Below, one piece after another: positions 27,041 to 35,589 of a stretch of DNA of 64,000 nt. Position 1 is the stretch's first letter. The number at the start of each line of letters is the position of its first letter. Position numbers and translations under genes: made by a program. Source of the stretch: Turicimonas muris. GTDB taxonomy: Bacteria; Pseudomonadota; Gammaproteobacteria; Burkholderiales; Burkholderiaceae_F. The DNA lies in the NCBI RefSeq assembly GCF_002221595.1, contig NZ_NHMP01000001.1:248001-312000 (forward strand), written 5' to 3'. The notes beneath the pieces are model-generated. The model was not told the DNA's origin. It ran no database searches and worked only from the letters and a program-made list of their open reading frames with translations.

Positions 27041-28717
27041 ATGGACTGGCTTGTCAATCTTTGGACTGACACTAACTCAATTGCTCACATCCTCATGGTA
27101 TATGCCTTGGTGATCAGCGTTGGGATGTTGTTAGGACAAATTAAAATTTTCGGTATCTCGCTGGGCGTGACCTTTATTCTCTTTGTAGGACTGGCTTGCG
27201 GATATGTAGGCTTTACTGTCAATCCGACGGTATTGTCATTCGTCCGAGATTTCGGGCTTATTTTATTTGTGTTTTTTATTGGGCTGCAGGTCGGACCGTC
27301 CTTTTTCTCATCGTTTAAAAGCGGAGGACTGCGATTAAATTTACTGACTTTGCTTACGGTTATTCTCAGCTTGGTGGTCACCATCGTCCTTTTCTTTATG
27401 TTCAAAGCAAAGGTCTCGTTGGCGACTATGCTCGGCGTCTATTTCGGAGCCGTAACAAATACTCCTGGTCTTGGTGCTACTCAAGAGGCACTGAAGATGA
27501 TGGAATACACGGGAGAAGATATTGCGGTTGCGTATGCCTGTGCCTACCCGCTTGCCGTTGTAGCCATTATTGCCACTGCTATCGTATTAAGAATTGTATT
27601 TAGGATCGACCTGAAGGAAGAAGACAGACAATGGGAAGAAGCCCAGAAGGCCAATAACGAAGCACCAATCTTCTTCCATGCCAGGATTACCAATCCGGCC
27701 TTAGAGGGACGTACGATTCATCAAGTCAGAGACTTCGTAGGCCGACCATTTATCTGTTCCCGTGTCCTTCATAACGGTGTTATCACCTCTCCTTCAGCCG
27801 AGACCGTACTGCACACGGGAGACGTCTTAAGAATTGTCAGTGCCGAAGAAAATAAAGAGCCGGTAGTAGCTTTTTGCGGTAAGGAAGATAAGGAAATCGA
27901 TTTGGTATTGGAATCTTCTCCGATTACTTCGAGAACCATCCGCATCACAAAACCGAAAGTAAACGGGTTAACCGTTCACGATTTGCATTTGAGCAAGTAT
28001 GACGGCGTCAATATCACAAGAATTTTCCGTGCCGGTTTAACTCTTTTCCCTTACAACAATTTGCATTTGCAGCTCGGAGACCGCGTCTACTGCGTCGGTC
28101 CAGAAAGAGCAGTGGCACGCTTGGCTGAAACTCTGGGCAATCAAGAAAAGAAACTTTATCACCCGAATCTCGTGTCCATTTTCTTAGGTATTGTTGTGGG
28201 GATCATTTTCGGAAGTCTTCCTATAGCTATTCCTGGCTTGCCTGTGCCATTAAAGCTAGGTTTGGCAGGAGGCCCTCTTATTATTGCTATTTTGCTAGCT
28301 TATTATGGGCCGAACCTGCGTCTGATTACGTATACGACCGAGTCTGCAAATCTTATGCTTAGAGAGCTGGGTATTGCATTATTCCTTGCTAGTGTTGGAT
28401 TAAATGCCGGCAAACCTTTCGTCGAAGCGTTGGGTAACGGGGAAGGCGTCCTATATGCATTCCTGGGCTTGTTTATCACTATTATTCCGCTGCTAATCGT
28501 CGGTACCATTGCTCGTAAGAAGTATAAGATGAACTACCACGCCATGATCGGTATGATGGCCGGGGCGACAACTGATCCACCCACTCTGGCCTATGCAGGA
28601 ACTTTGTCTGAGAAAAACAGTTCCGTCATCGCGTATTCCACTGTTTATCCTTTGGCGATGTTCCTCAGAATTTTGTCAGGCCAGTTCGTTCTCCTCATCC
28701 TCTGGCAGTATGTCTGA
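27041..28717 (+). CDS. YidE/YbjL-type putative transporter (aspartate:alanine exchanger family)
   Basis: A 558-residue inner membrane protein. Two blocks of five to six transmembrane helices (about residues 10-185 and 370-555) enclose two soluble RCK/TrkA-C regulatory domains (about residues 200-350). The inner repeat is typical of the AspT family: FIGLQVGPSFFSSFKSGGL in the first half is mirrored by FLASVGLNAGKPFVEAL in the second. The substrate is unknown; characterised relatives exchange aspartate and alanine. Gene and domain lengths are normal. Confidence 0.83.
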   Translation: MDWLVNLWTDTNSIAHILMVYALVISVGMLLGQIKIFGISLGVTFILFVGLACGYVGFTVNPTVLSFVRDFGLILFVFFIGLQVGPSFFSSFKSGGLRLNLLTLLTVILSLVVTIVLFFMFKAKVSLATMLGVYFGAVTNTPGLGATQEALKMMEYTGEDIAVAYACAYPLAVVAIIATAIVLRIVFRIDLKEEDRQWEEAQKANNEAPIFFHARITNPALEGRTIHQVRDFVGRPFICSRVLHNGVITSPSAETVLHTGDVLRIVSAEENKEPVVAFCGKEDKEIDLVLESSPITSRTIRITKPKVNGLTVHDLHLSKYDGVNITRIFRAGLTLFPYNNLHLQLGDRVYCVGPERAVARLAETLGNQEKKLYHPNLVSIFLGIVVGIIFGSLPIAIPGLPVPLKLGLAGGPLIIAILLAYYGPNLRLITYTTESANLMLRELGIALFLASVGLNAGKPFVEALGNGEGVLYAFLGLFITIIPLLIVGTIARKKYKMNYHAMIGMMAGATTDPPTLAYAGTLSEKNSSVIAYSTVYPLAMFLRILSGQFVLLILWQYV

Positions 28718-28801
28718 CAATCAAAGTTTTAGGATCTAAAATAATGGGCTTGACCGAAAGGCTAAGCCCTTTCTTTTACATAAAAATAACTTGGGAAAAT
28801 T

Positions 28802-30232
28802 ATGTTTAAAAAAGTTCGTACAAGAATTGCACCGAGCCCTACCGGGATGATGCACTTGGGTACAGCACGTACAGCCATTTATTGTTGGGCCGTTGCCCGC
28901 CATTTCGGCGGTGAATTCCTTTTAAGAATCGAGGATACTGACCAAGAGCGTTCCACTCCGGAGGCTACACAGGTCATTCTTGATGCGATGAAATGGCTCA
29001 ATCTGAATTATGACAACGCCGGCCATGTGACTTATCAGATGAACCGTCTTAGCCGTTATAAAGAAGTTGTCGATCAGCTCATGGAAAAAGGGTTGGCATA
29101 CAAATGCTATGCCACAAAAGAAGAACTGGAACAGATGAGAGAAGACCAAAAGGCCAGAGGTGAGAAGCCTCGCTATGACGGTCGCTGGCGTCCTGAAAAC
29201 TGTGCCGGCAAGCCAATTCCTGAGGGCGTAACTCCCGTCATCCGCTTTAGAAATCCGGATGACGGCACCGTCACATGGAATGACGGCGTGTACGGTCCAA
29301 TCGCTATCAATAACTCCGAGTTGGACGACCTCGTTATTATGCGCGGCGACGGCATCCCAACCTACAACTTCGCAGTCGTTGTTGACGATATGGATATGGA
29401 AATCAGCCATGTTATCCGCGGTGCTGACCACATTAATAATACTCCTCGTCAGATTAACCTTTACAAGGCTATCGGCGGAGAGATTCCGACATTTGCTCAC
29501 TTGCCTTTAATTCACGGAGAAGACGGCCAGAAGCTTTCTAAGCGTCACGGTACGGTAAGTGTGTTGGCTTATGAAGAATTGGGTTTCTTACCGGAAGCTA
29601 TTTTTAATTACTTGGCACGTTTGGGCTGGGCCCACGGAGATGCTGAAAAATTCAGCCGTGAGCAGCTTGCAGAATGGTTCAAGCTTGAAGACTGCAGTCG
29701 CTCCGCCGCTCAGTTCAACATGGATAAGCTGCGCTGGCTCAACCATGAATACATCAAAGAAGCCGATGACGAACGTTTAGCAAAGCTTATCGAACCTCGT
29801 TTAAAAGCTAAGGGTGCTGATTTAAGCAGAAACCTGGATTTAGTTGGCATTGTTGCATTGCTCAAGGAACGTGAAGCCACTTTAGTCGAACTGGCTGAAG
29901 GCGCCATGCTCTTCTACCGAGATAATCCAATTGATTTAGCCGTTCTTGACGAATGCATTAAAGATGCAGCGACCAGCCAGGAAGCTTGCCGGTTGTTCTT
30001 AGAACGCAGCAAAGATATGGAATGGAAGAGAGAAGACATCAATACTTTAATTCGTTCAATCATGAAAGAATTAAAAATTAAGATGCCTCACATAGCAATT
30101 CCTCTGAGAGTTTTAGTAACGGGAGAAAAACATACTCCGTCTATTGATGCGACCTTAGAACTCTTTGGAAAAGAACGAGTTAGAGGTAAATTAGAAGAAG
30201 GTTTGACCAACTGGATCAACCACACAAAATAA
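28802..30232 (+). CDS. gltX: Glutamate--tRNA ligase
   Basis: A 476-residue class I synthetase that charges tRNA-Glu. The HIGH-type motif reads PSPTGMMHLGTART (residues 12-25) and the KMSKS-type motif reads KLSKRHG (about residues 244-250). A C-terminal anticodon-binding helical domain follows. Three tRNA-Glu genes lie immediately downstream, so enzyme and substrate are encoded together. Confidence 0.96.
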   Translation: MFKKVRTRIAPSPTGMMHLGTARTAIYCWAVARHFGGEFLLRIEDTDQERSTPEATQVILDAMKWLNLNYDNAGHVTYQMNRLSRYKEVVDQLMEKGLAYKCYATKEELEQMREDQKARGEKPRYDGRWRPENCAGKPIPEGVTPVIRFRNPDDGTVTWNDGVYGPIAINNSELDDLVIMRGDGIPTYNFAVVVDDMDMEISHVIRGADHINNTPRQINLYKAIGGEIPTFAHLPLIHGEDGQKLSKRHGTVSVLAYEELGFLPEAIFNYLARLGWAHGDAEKFSREQLAEWFKLEDCSRSAAQFNMDKLRWLNHEYIKEADDERLAKLIEPRLKAKGADLSRNLDLVGIVALLKEREATLVELAEGAMLFYRDNPIDLAVLDECIKDAATSQEACRLFLERSKDMEWKREDINTLIRSIMKELKIKMPHIAIPLRVLVTGEKHTPSIDATLELFGKERVRGKLEEGLTNWINHTK

Positions 30233-30271
30233 TTTTGTTACATTTTAATTGCTGATTTTTTAGCAATTGCC

Positions 30272-30300
30272 TTGACGAGGAGGAAAATTTCCCATAAAAT
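30272..30300 (+). promoter_or_regulatory. Sigma-70 promoter of the tRNA-Ala/Glu cluster
   Basis: TTGACG (30272-30277) and TAAAAT (30295-30300) are 17 bases apart, and the first tRNA-Ala begins 17 bases after the -10 box. This is a near-consensus stable RNA promoter. Confidence 0.8.
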
Positions 30301-30316
30301 TCGCTCCTCGTTGTTT

Positions 30317-30392
<76 letters not shown>

Positions 30393-30404
30393 ATGAAAGT
30401 CCTT

Positions 30405-30480
30405 GACGCTATCGTCTAGAGGCCTAGGACACGACCCTTTCACGGTCGGTACCGGGGTTCGAATCCCCGTAGCGTCGCCA
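30405..30480 (+). tRNA. tRNA-Glu (anticodon TTC), first copy
   Basis: Acceptor stem GACGCTA/TAGCGTC, anticodon stem CGACC/GGTCG, loop CTTTCAC giving TTC. CCA is encoded. It lies 12 bases after tRNA-Ala. Confidence 0.95.
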
Positions 30481-30521
30481 AAATTTGTTATGATAGAGAT
30501 TCTTCGGAATAGCTGTCGATT

Positions 30522-30597
<76 letters not shown>

Positions 30598-30609
30598 ATG
30601 AAAGTCCTT

Positions 30610-30685
30610 GACGCTATCGTCTAGAGGCCTAGGACACGACCCTTTCACGGTCGGTACCGGGGTTCGAATCCCCGTAGCGTCGCCA
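30610..30685 (+). tRNA. tRNA-Glu (anticodon TTC), second copy
   Basis: Identical to the copy at 30405, with the same 12-base spacer before it. Confidence 0.95.
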
Positions 30686-30752
30686 AATTACTTAAGGTAC
30701 TTCAAACTTGACGTGCCTGACGGACTGATAAAGATTCGTCGAAACCGTCCTT

Positions 30753-30828
30753 GACGCTATCGTCTAGAGGCCTAGGACACGACCCTTTCACGGTCGGTAC
30801 CGGGGTTCGAATCCCCGTAGCGTCGCCA
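30753..30828 (+). tRNA. tRNA-Glu (anticodon TTC), third copy
   Basis: The tRNA is identical to the other two, but it has no tRNA-Ala before it and a different upstream spacer, sharing only GTCCTT directly before the gene. Confidence 0.95.
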
Positions 30829-30905
30829 GTAATCTTAAATAATCATTCTTCTTTGTATCGGATTCGGTCTACAATCCTCTTGTAATTTTATTCCCGAGGC
30901 TTGTT

Positions 30906-31679
30906 ATGACTATTGAATATACCGGTTCTATCAAAGGCTCCGTCCGTAAGCACACTGATGACTCTCTCAAAGCTACATTCGATCATGCTTACTGTGTTAT
31001 TCCTAATCCAGGCGGTGCACCGATTGTCAGCGAATTATCCACACTTCCTCCTATCGAAGGCTTGTATCCTGTCGTTCTCTTCATGCACGGCAGCTCCGGC
31101 GTAAATGAACAAACAAGACTCTTAGGCAACTGGCTTGCTGACTCTCTAGGCGTTGCAATGGTTGTGCCTGACTCGATGCAGCTCGCAGACCGCATTACTT
31201 ATTCTTCTCCCATTCCTCCGGAAGACTATGAAGATATCCATGCCATGAGACTCCAAGAGCTTGAATATGCTATGGCTCATATTTTTGATCTGTCGTTTAA
31301 CGACGGTCGCGTATTTATTGCTGGTACAAGCGAAGGCGGCGTCTGCGTTGCGCGTTATGAAACACGCGAAGAATATCCTGAAGACGCCAGAATGATTTTC
31401 TCTTGGTCATGCGAAGACAATTATCACGTTAAAGCACACGGCACAAATATTCCTGACTATATGCCGGTTTTGAACATCATGAGCGCAGCAGATAAGTTCT
31501 TCAGTCAAAAGAACTCTTATTTGAACAATCCTAGCGCTCAAGGACACGCAGGAAAAGCTTTAGAGAACAATCCTAATGCAAGGATCCTTTTGTTGCCGAC
31601 AGCGCCACATACGCTCTTTAATTTGCCTGTTGCACGAGCCGCAATCAAAAATTTTATTGATGAAGTATTGAAATACTAA
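30906..31679 (+). CDS. Alpha/beta hydrolase (dienelactone hydrolase-like)
   Basis: A 257-residue cytoplasmic serine hydrolase. The oxyanion segment VLFMHGSSGVNE and the nucleophile elbow GTSEGG (about residue 139) are clear. The catalytic histidine is probably in TAPHTLFNLP near the C-terminus. No signal peptide is visible. The substrate is unknown. It stands alone between the tRNA cluster and a strong terminator. Confidence 0.75.
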   Translation: MTIEYTGSIKGSVRKHTDDSLKATFDHAYCVIPNPGGAPIVSELSTLPPIEGLYPVVLFMHGSSGVNEQTRLLGNWLADSLGVAMVVPDSMQLADRITYSSPIPPEDYEDIHAMRLQELEYAMAHIFDLSFNDGRVFIAGTSEGGVCVARYETREEYPEDARMIFSWSCEDNYHVKAHGTNIPDYMPVLNIMSAADKFFSQKNSYLNNPSAQGHAGKALENNPNARILLLPTAPHTLFNLPVARAAIKNFIDEVLKY

Positions 31680-32084
31680 TTTCGAATTTGAACTGCTTAA
31701 CAGCAAATTAGGCATTAAGCACGAACCTCCTTTGTGAAAACTCGAGGAGGTTGGTTTTTCTTTGGAGACAAGACAACACTCGTTATGGTAAAAATCTTAG
31801 GTTTGTCGGATATCTTTCGTATATGTATAACTTTTGAATCATAGGCCGCCAGTTTTGCTTGTTGATAATATGGCTGATTCTGGTTGGATACTGACTATCC
31901 CAGTATTTCTCTTACAGAAGAATGGAAGCGGAAGAGTCTGACCATTAAAACTTGCAATTACAGGAACGAAGTAAGATTGACAGCAGAAATGTTACCAAAT
32001 ACAAAGGCGGTACTTTTATTGACTGCGACTTTGATTCTTTCAAAGAATATTACTTAAAGGATTTCCTTCTTCGAAGTGAGTGTG
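31680..32084. other. Intergenic stretch between hydrolase and split dcuC
   Basis: Apart from terminators at each end I see no gene. A frame at about 31952-32146 begins with an ATG but has no family resemblance, no ribosome binding site, and runs through the facing terminator, so it is not annotated. Confidence 0.45.
31724..31759 (+). terminator. Rho-independent terminator of the alpha/beta hydrolase gene
   Basis: The stem aacctcc / ggaggtt (31724-31730 with 31746-31752) is followed by GG and a run of five T residues. It lies 45 bases after the hydrolase stop. Confidence 0.8.
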
Positions 32085-32136
32085 TGCAAAGGAAAAGAAA
32101 ACAGCCGCTGAACTCTATGAAAGAATTCAGCGGCTG
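32085..32136 (-). terminator. Rho-independent terminator behind the split dcuC-family gene
   Basis: On the minus strand an 11-bp perfect stem CAGCCGCTGAA / TTCAGCGGCTG (32136-32126 with 32112-32102) is followed by a T-rich tract. It lies about 20 bases after the transporter stop. Confidence 0.85.
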
Positions 32137-32156
32137 CAGCTTATAGGAAAGCTAGA

Positions 32157-32835
32157 TTAACCGAACAGCAGGCTGACGACAATCAGCATAGTGATATAAC
32201 CGACTACGCAAGGAATCCACGTACGTCTTACAACTTGGAGCGGATTTACTTGTGCGAAACCTGCCACGATAATGATGACGCCGGCAACCGGAGAAATAGC
32301 ACGGAGCATTTCGGAAGCTGTGTGCATCATGAGCATGATGGCGATACCGTCGGAGTTGAGGTGTTCTGCAACGCTCGGAATAACGTGTGCTAAGCTTGTG
32401 AAAGCGGCAACGCCCGAGCCTGTCAAGACAGTAACTAAACCGATGATGGCAGAAAGAACCACACCTGTACCTGTTACGCCTAAACCGCAGTTCTTAGCAA
32501 CGTCGATGAGGTATGTAATCAAACCGACATTCTGTAAGCCTTTAGCGAAGAAGGCTGCAACGAAGATAAGACCGACAGTACTTGTCAGGATAGAGCCCAT
32601 TCCTTTGAACATTGCAAAGGAGAGGTCGAAAGACTTCTTAGCGTCTCTTCTGTAAACAAGGTCAATCAAGAAGCAGACGAACCAAGACAAGAACATAGCT
32701 GTGGCAACGTTCATTGTGATTGTCTTGTAGACCATCTTGTTGAAGATCAAAAGAAGAACAAGCGGGAGAATCGGCATGAAAGCGTAAATAAGAGGAGTCT
32801 TTTCGATTTCTTTTCTCTTGGCTTCCAATTCAGCA
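32157..32835 (-). pseudogene. C-terminal half of a frameshifted DcuC-family transporter
   Basis: This frame encodes about 225 residues with five to six membrane segments and the conserved SPVAGVIIIVAGFAQVNP near its end. It has no own start: the best initiator is an internal TTG at 32828. It continues, in a different frame, the protein that begins at 33538. Read through the junction, the joined text (...KKD | KGVVADLAELEAKRKEIEK...) makes one uninterrupted carrier of about 455 residues, the normal family length. A one-base indel around 32845-32870 explains the break. This is either a real loss or a sequencing error. Confidence 0.75.
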
Positions 32836-32842
32836 AGATCTG

Positions 32843-33538
32843 CTACAACGCCTTTGTACCGTCTTTCTTATCGTAATAACGCTGAACGATAACATGAGTG
32901 AGGGCCATTACGAGTACAACAGGAGCGGCCATTGTGAGCTGATAGGAGACTAAGTATTGAACCGGGTCAAGGTGAACCAATTCGGCAGCCATCACGGCAA
33001 CACCGGAAGCCGGAGCATAGCCCACGCACAGTACGCTCGCAACGACAGCGGCAGCCGCTAGCGGAGAGCATCCAACACTGATAATCAATGGATAGACTGT
33101 AACGATTAAGAGCATTGCCAAGCCGGCGGCAGAGGTGATAACTAAGCCTAAGCAGTGGCCGAGAATGAAGACGAAAGCTAAAATTAAGTACGGATTCTTA
33201 AGTAAGGAAATCGGTTTTGCACAAACCGTAACGAAGCGGTCAGAAGCACCGGTAACCTGCATGTAAGAAGCGAAGCCGCCTGAAACCAAGATGATGAAGC
33301 CTACACCGGCGATTTGTGTACGGCTAATGGCACGGAACAGTTCAAATAAATCAAAACCTAAGAGGCCGGTTGGCGTGGCGTTCTTAGGAAGAAAATCAGA
33401 AGTACCGTTAAAGAGAGCCAAAACATTCAAAAGGAAACCGGCCAAAAACAAGACCATGTTTACCTGATATTTTTTGATGATGGCCCATCCAGTAAGAAAT
33501 ACGATGGCTACAGCTAGCCAAAGAGAAATTGTCTGCAT
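32843..33538 (-). pseudogene. N-terminal half of a frameshifted DcuC-family transporter
   Basis: About 231 residues with six to seven membrane segments, starting MQTISLWLAVAIVFLTGWAI after GGGAGA seven bases upstream. It shares the DcuC arrangement of the intact carrier at 24.6-25.9 kb and ends at a TAG after DGTKAL, in the soluble loop between the two membrane halves. The C-terminal half follows in the next frame. Without correction it would give only half a carrier. The intact form would move a C4-dicarboxylate or similar acid. Confidence 0.75.
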
Positions 33539-33653
33539 AGAATCTCCCGTAGGATGTGTAATAATTTGTAATACATTGTAGAACTTATCACACAAAAAAC
33601 CTTAAATTGGCAGGTCTCTAAAGTTTTTTTCGGGTTATTCCTTACAAAGGCGC

Positions 33654-34526
33654 TTAAATCTTTTGTTCTTGTCGCTTAGTGACAATGGTTGCAGCAATCC
33701 CCGCTATAAGAATCAATACCATTCCTACAATGGTGTAAAAGCCCGGGATATTGTTGAACACAACGATGCTAATCAGTTCTGAGAATGGAATAGCAGAAAA
33801 GCCGAGGCAGGAGACTAAAAGCATATTGCCGCCAACCCAAGCTCGGGTTGCCGAAATAAGTCCTAAGGTGGCAAATCCTCCCATCGCCATCAGACATAAG
33901 AAGGACTGAGTATCGGGAACATGGAAGCCGTCTTCGAAGAGGAATACGCCGAAAAACGTTGCCAACGTGCAGAACAACGCAAAGTAGAAAACAATACGCC
34001 AGGACGGTTCTCCTTCTCTGCCTAGTTTTCTTACTTGCCAATAAATAGCTAAATCAAGACAGGCTACACATAAGCAGAGGAGGGCCGGAATTAGGTCTCC
34101 GTCGCGGAAAGATGGCTGCAGAATTGTTACGACTCCCGTAAAGCCTAAAACAATGGACCAAATGGCACCCCAAGGAATCGGCAGCTTACGGATAAGAGAG
34201 AGGATGATGAAGTTGGCTGACAGAAATAAAGAAGTTGTATATGTCAGCGTAATGTTGGTTCCGAGAGGAAGTTTTCCAAGAGTAAAGAACCAAATGGCAA
34301 CTGAAGCAAAGCCAAGAGAGTCTCGAATAAGATGACCTTTAATCTTAGTAGTTTTGAGTGAATAGCCGTTCCAGAGGACAACTGCATAAATGGAGACAAG
34401 GGTAAATAGAGAGCGGTAAAAAACCAGCTCCAACGGCCCGAAGGTTGCATTGCAGAATTTAACGAAAGCCGCCATAGTCGAGAATGACGCGGCGGCTGCT
34501 AATGCCCAGAACGACTGAATCAGCAT
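33654..34526 (-). CDS. EamA-family (drug/metabolite superfamily) transporter
   Basis: A 290-residue protein with ten predicted transmembrane helices in two EamA repeats (about residues 5-135 and 150-285). The substrate is unknown; relatives export amino acids or other metabolites. It follows the GT9 glycosyltransferase by 37 bases on the same strand. A second EamA gene lies at 39.2 kb. Confidence 0.82.
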   Translation of the reverse strand: MLIQSFWALAAAASFSTMAAFVKFCNATFGPLELVFYRSLFTLVSIYAVVLWNGYSLKTTKIKGHLIRDSLGFASVAIWFFTLGKLPLGTNITLTYTTSLFLSANFIILSLIRKLPIPWGAIWSIVLGFTGVVTILQPSFRDGDLIPALLCLCVACLDLAIYWQVRKLGREGEPSWRIVFYFALFCTLATFFGVFLFEDGFHVPDTQSFLCLMAMGGFATLGLISATRAWVGGNMLLVSCLGFSAIPFSELISIVVFNNIPGFYTIVGMVLILIAGIAATIVTKRQEQKI

Positions 34527-34563
34527 AAGAGGCTTTGCTCAGTATTTGGAAAGAGGTTTCTGA

Positions 34564-35508
34564 TTAAGATTTGGTCTTGGACAATACTTGATCAATGGCA
34601 GAAATGACTTCATTAACTTCAGGCCACTGACCTTTTTTGCCGACAATCATATTCAAATCGCTCCACGGACTTGTTCTGTCAGTGTCAGTTACGCCGACAA
34701 TGGTAATTTGCGGCGCATGAACGGCAGAAGCAATGTGGCTGACGCCGGAGTCGTTTGCAATGACGATAGAAGCGCGGGAGCATAAAGCTGCAAAATTGCC
34801 CAAAGAGGTTGGTTCATAAATAATGGCATCGGGAGCGGCGAGCTTAACGGCATCAATTTCGTCCTTTGCCGGGAAAACGACCGGGGTTAATCCTCTTTCT
34901 TTTAAGGGAGCGACCAATTCATTGAAGTGCTTCCAATATTTTTCTTTACCTTCATGGCGGCCCTTTGCGATAGGAGCCAGGATGGCAAATTTTTCAGGTA
35001 AGCTGATTTTAGAGATTAAGTTTCTGGCTCCTGCCTCATTTCTCTGGGCCAGTTTCATATTTAATCTCTTCGGCAGTTTGTCGTAAGCCGGTTTTACGCC
35101 CCAAGCCTCCAAGGCTTTATAGGCCACATTCCAGAATCTTTCTACTTCATGCATTCTCGAAGGTTTGGGAATAGCATGTTCAAGAAGAATCGAACGTCCG
35201 TCGGTGGCGTAGCCTGTACATTTAATACCAGCCGCGGTAAAGAGGAGAGCAGAACCCAAGGAGTTAGGCAACAGGAGTCCTTTCGGATTTTTAACGGAAG
35301 CGGCCAGTTCCTTAATTCGGCGGATATCTTCAAGGAGGTTGCCTTCAATCGGATCAAAACGGCGTAATGTTCCTTCGAATAATTCTCCTACGAAGGGCTT
35401 TCCAACGAGACAGAGATCGAAACCTGAGGCTTCCAGAAGGTCCAAAGCGGGCATAGACATACAGGCATCGCCAATATGATTGGGAAGGCGAACGAATAAT
35501 TTGGACAT
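34564..35508 (-). CDS. Glycosyltransferase family 9 (heptosyltransferase-like)
   Basis: About 314 residues with the GT-B fold. The N-terminus LFVRLPNHIGDACMSMPALD and the C-terminal IANDSGVSHIASAVHAPQ match the WaaF/WaaC group, which add ADP-heptose to the lipopolysaccharide core. The ATG at 35508 begins the family-like sequence; the frame is open further upstream without support. It is divergent from msbA, which carries finished lipid A-core, so a role in the inner core is plausible. Exact acceptor specificity cannot be read. Confidence 0.82.
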   Translation of the reverse strand: MSKLFVRLPNHIGDACMSMPALDLLEASGFDLCLVGKPFVGELFEGTLRRFDPIEGNLLEDIRRIKELAASVKNPKGLLLPNSLGSALLFTAAGIKCTGYATDGRSILLEHAIPKPSRMHEVERFWNVAYKALEAWGVKPAYDKLPKRLNMKLAQRNEAGARNLISKISLPEKFAILAPIAKGRHEGKEKYWKHFNELVAPLKERGLTPVVFPAKDEIDAVKLAAPDAIIYEPTSLGNFAALCSRASIVIANDSGVSHIASAVHAPQITIVGVTDTDRTSPWSDLNMIVGKKGQWPEVNEVISAIDQVLSKTKS

Positions 35509-35589
35509 ACTTTTGTTTCTATAGCTGTGTAATCTGCTTAGTGTAATCAATTTAGAATAATACTTTTAATTTGTCTTTCAGAGGAAGCC

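Noticed and set aside
28922-29500. 192-codon minus-strand frame opposite gltX
   Set aside because: Antisense shadow of a secure synthetase gene.
31952-32146. 64-codon plus-strand frame before the split dcuC
   Set aside because: It runs through the facing terminator hairpin and has no ribosome binding site.
32157-33538. A genuine two-subunit transporter
   Set aside because: DcuC-family carriers are single chains, the second frame has no proper start, and a one-base change restores a full-length protein.
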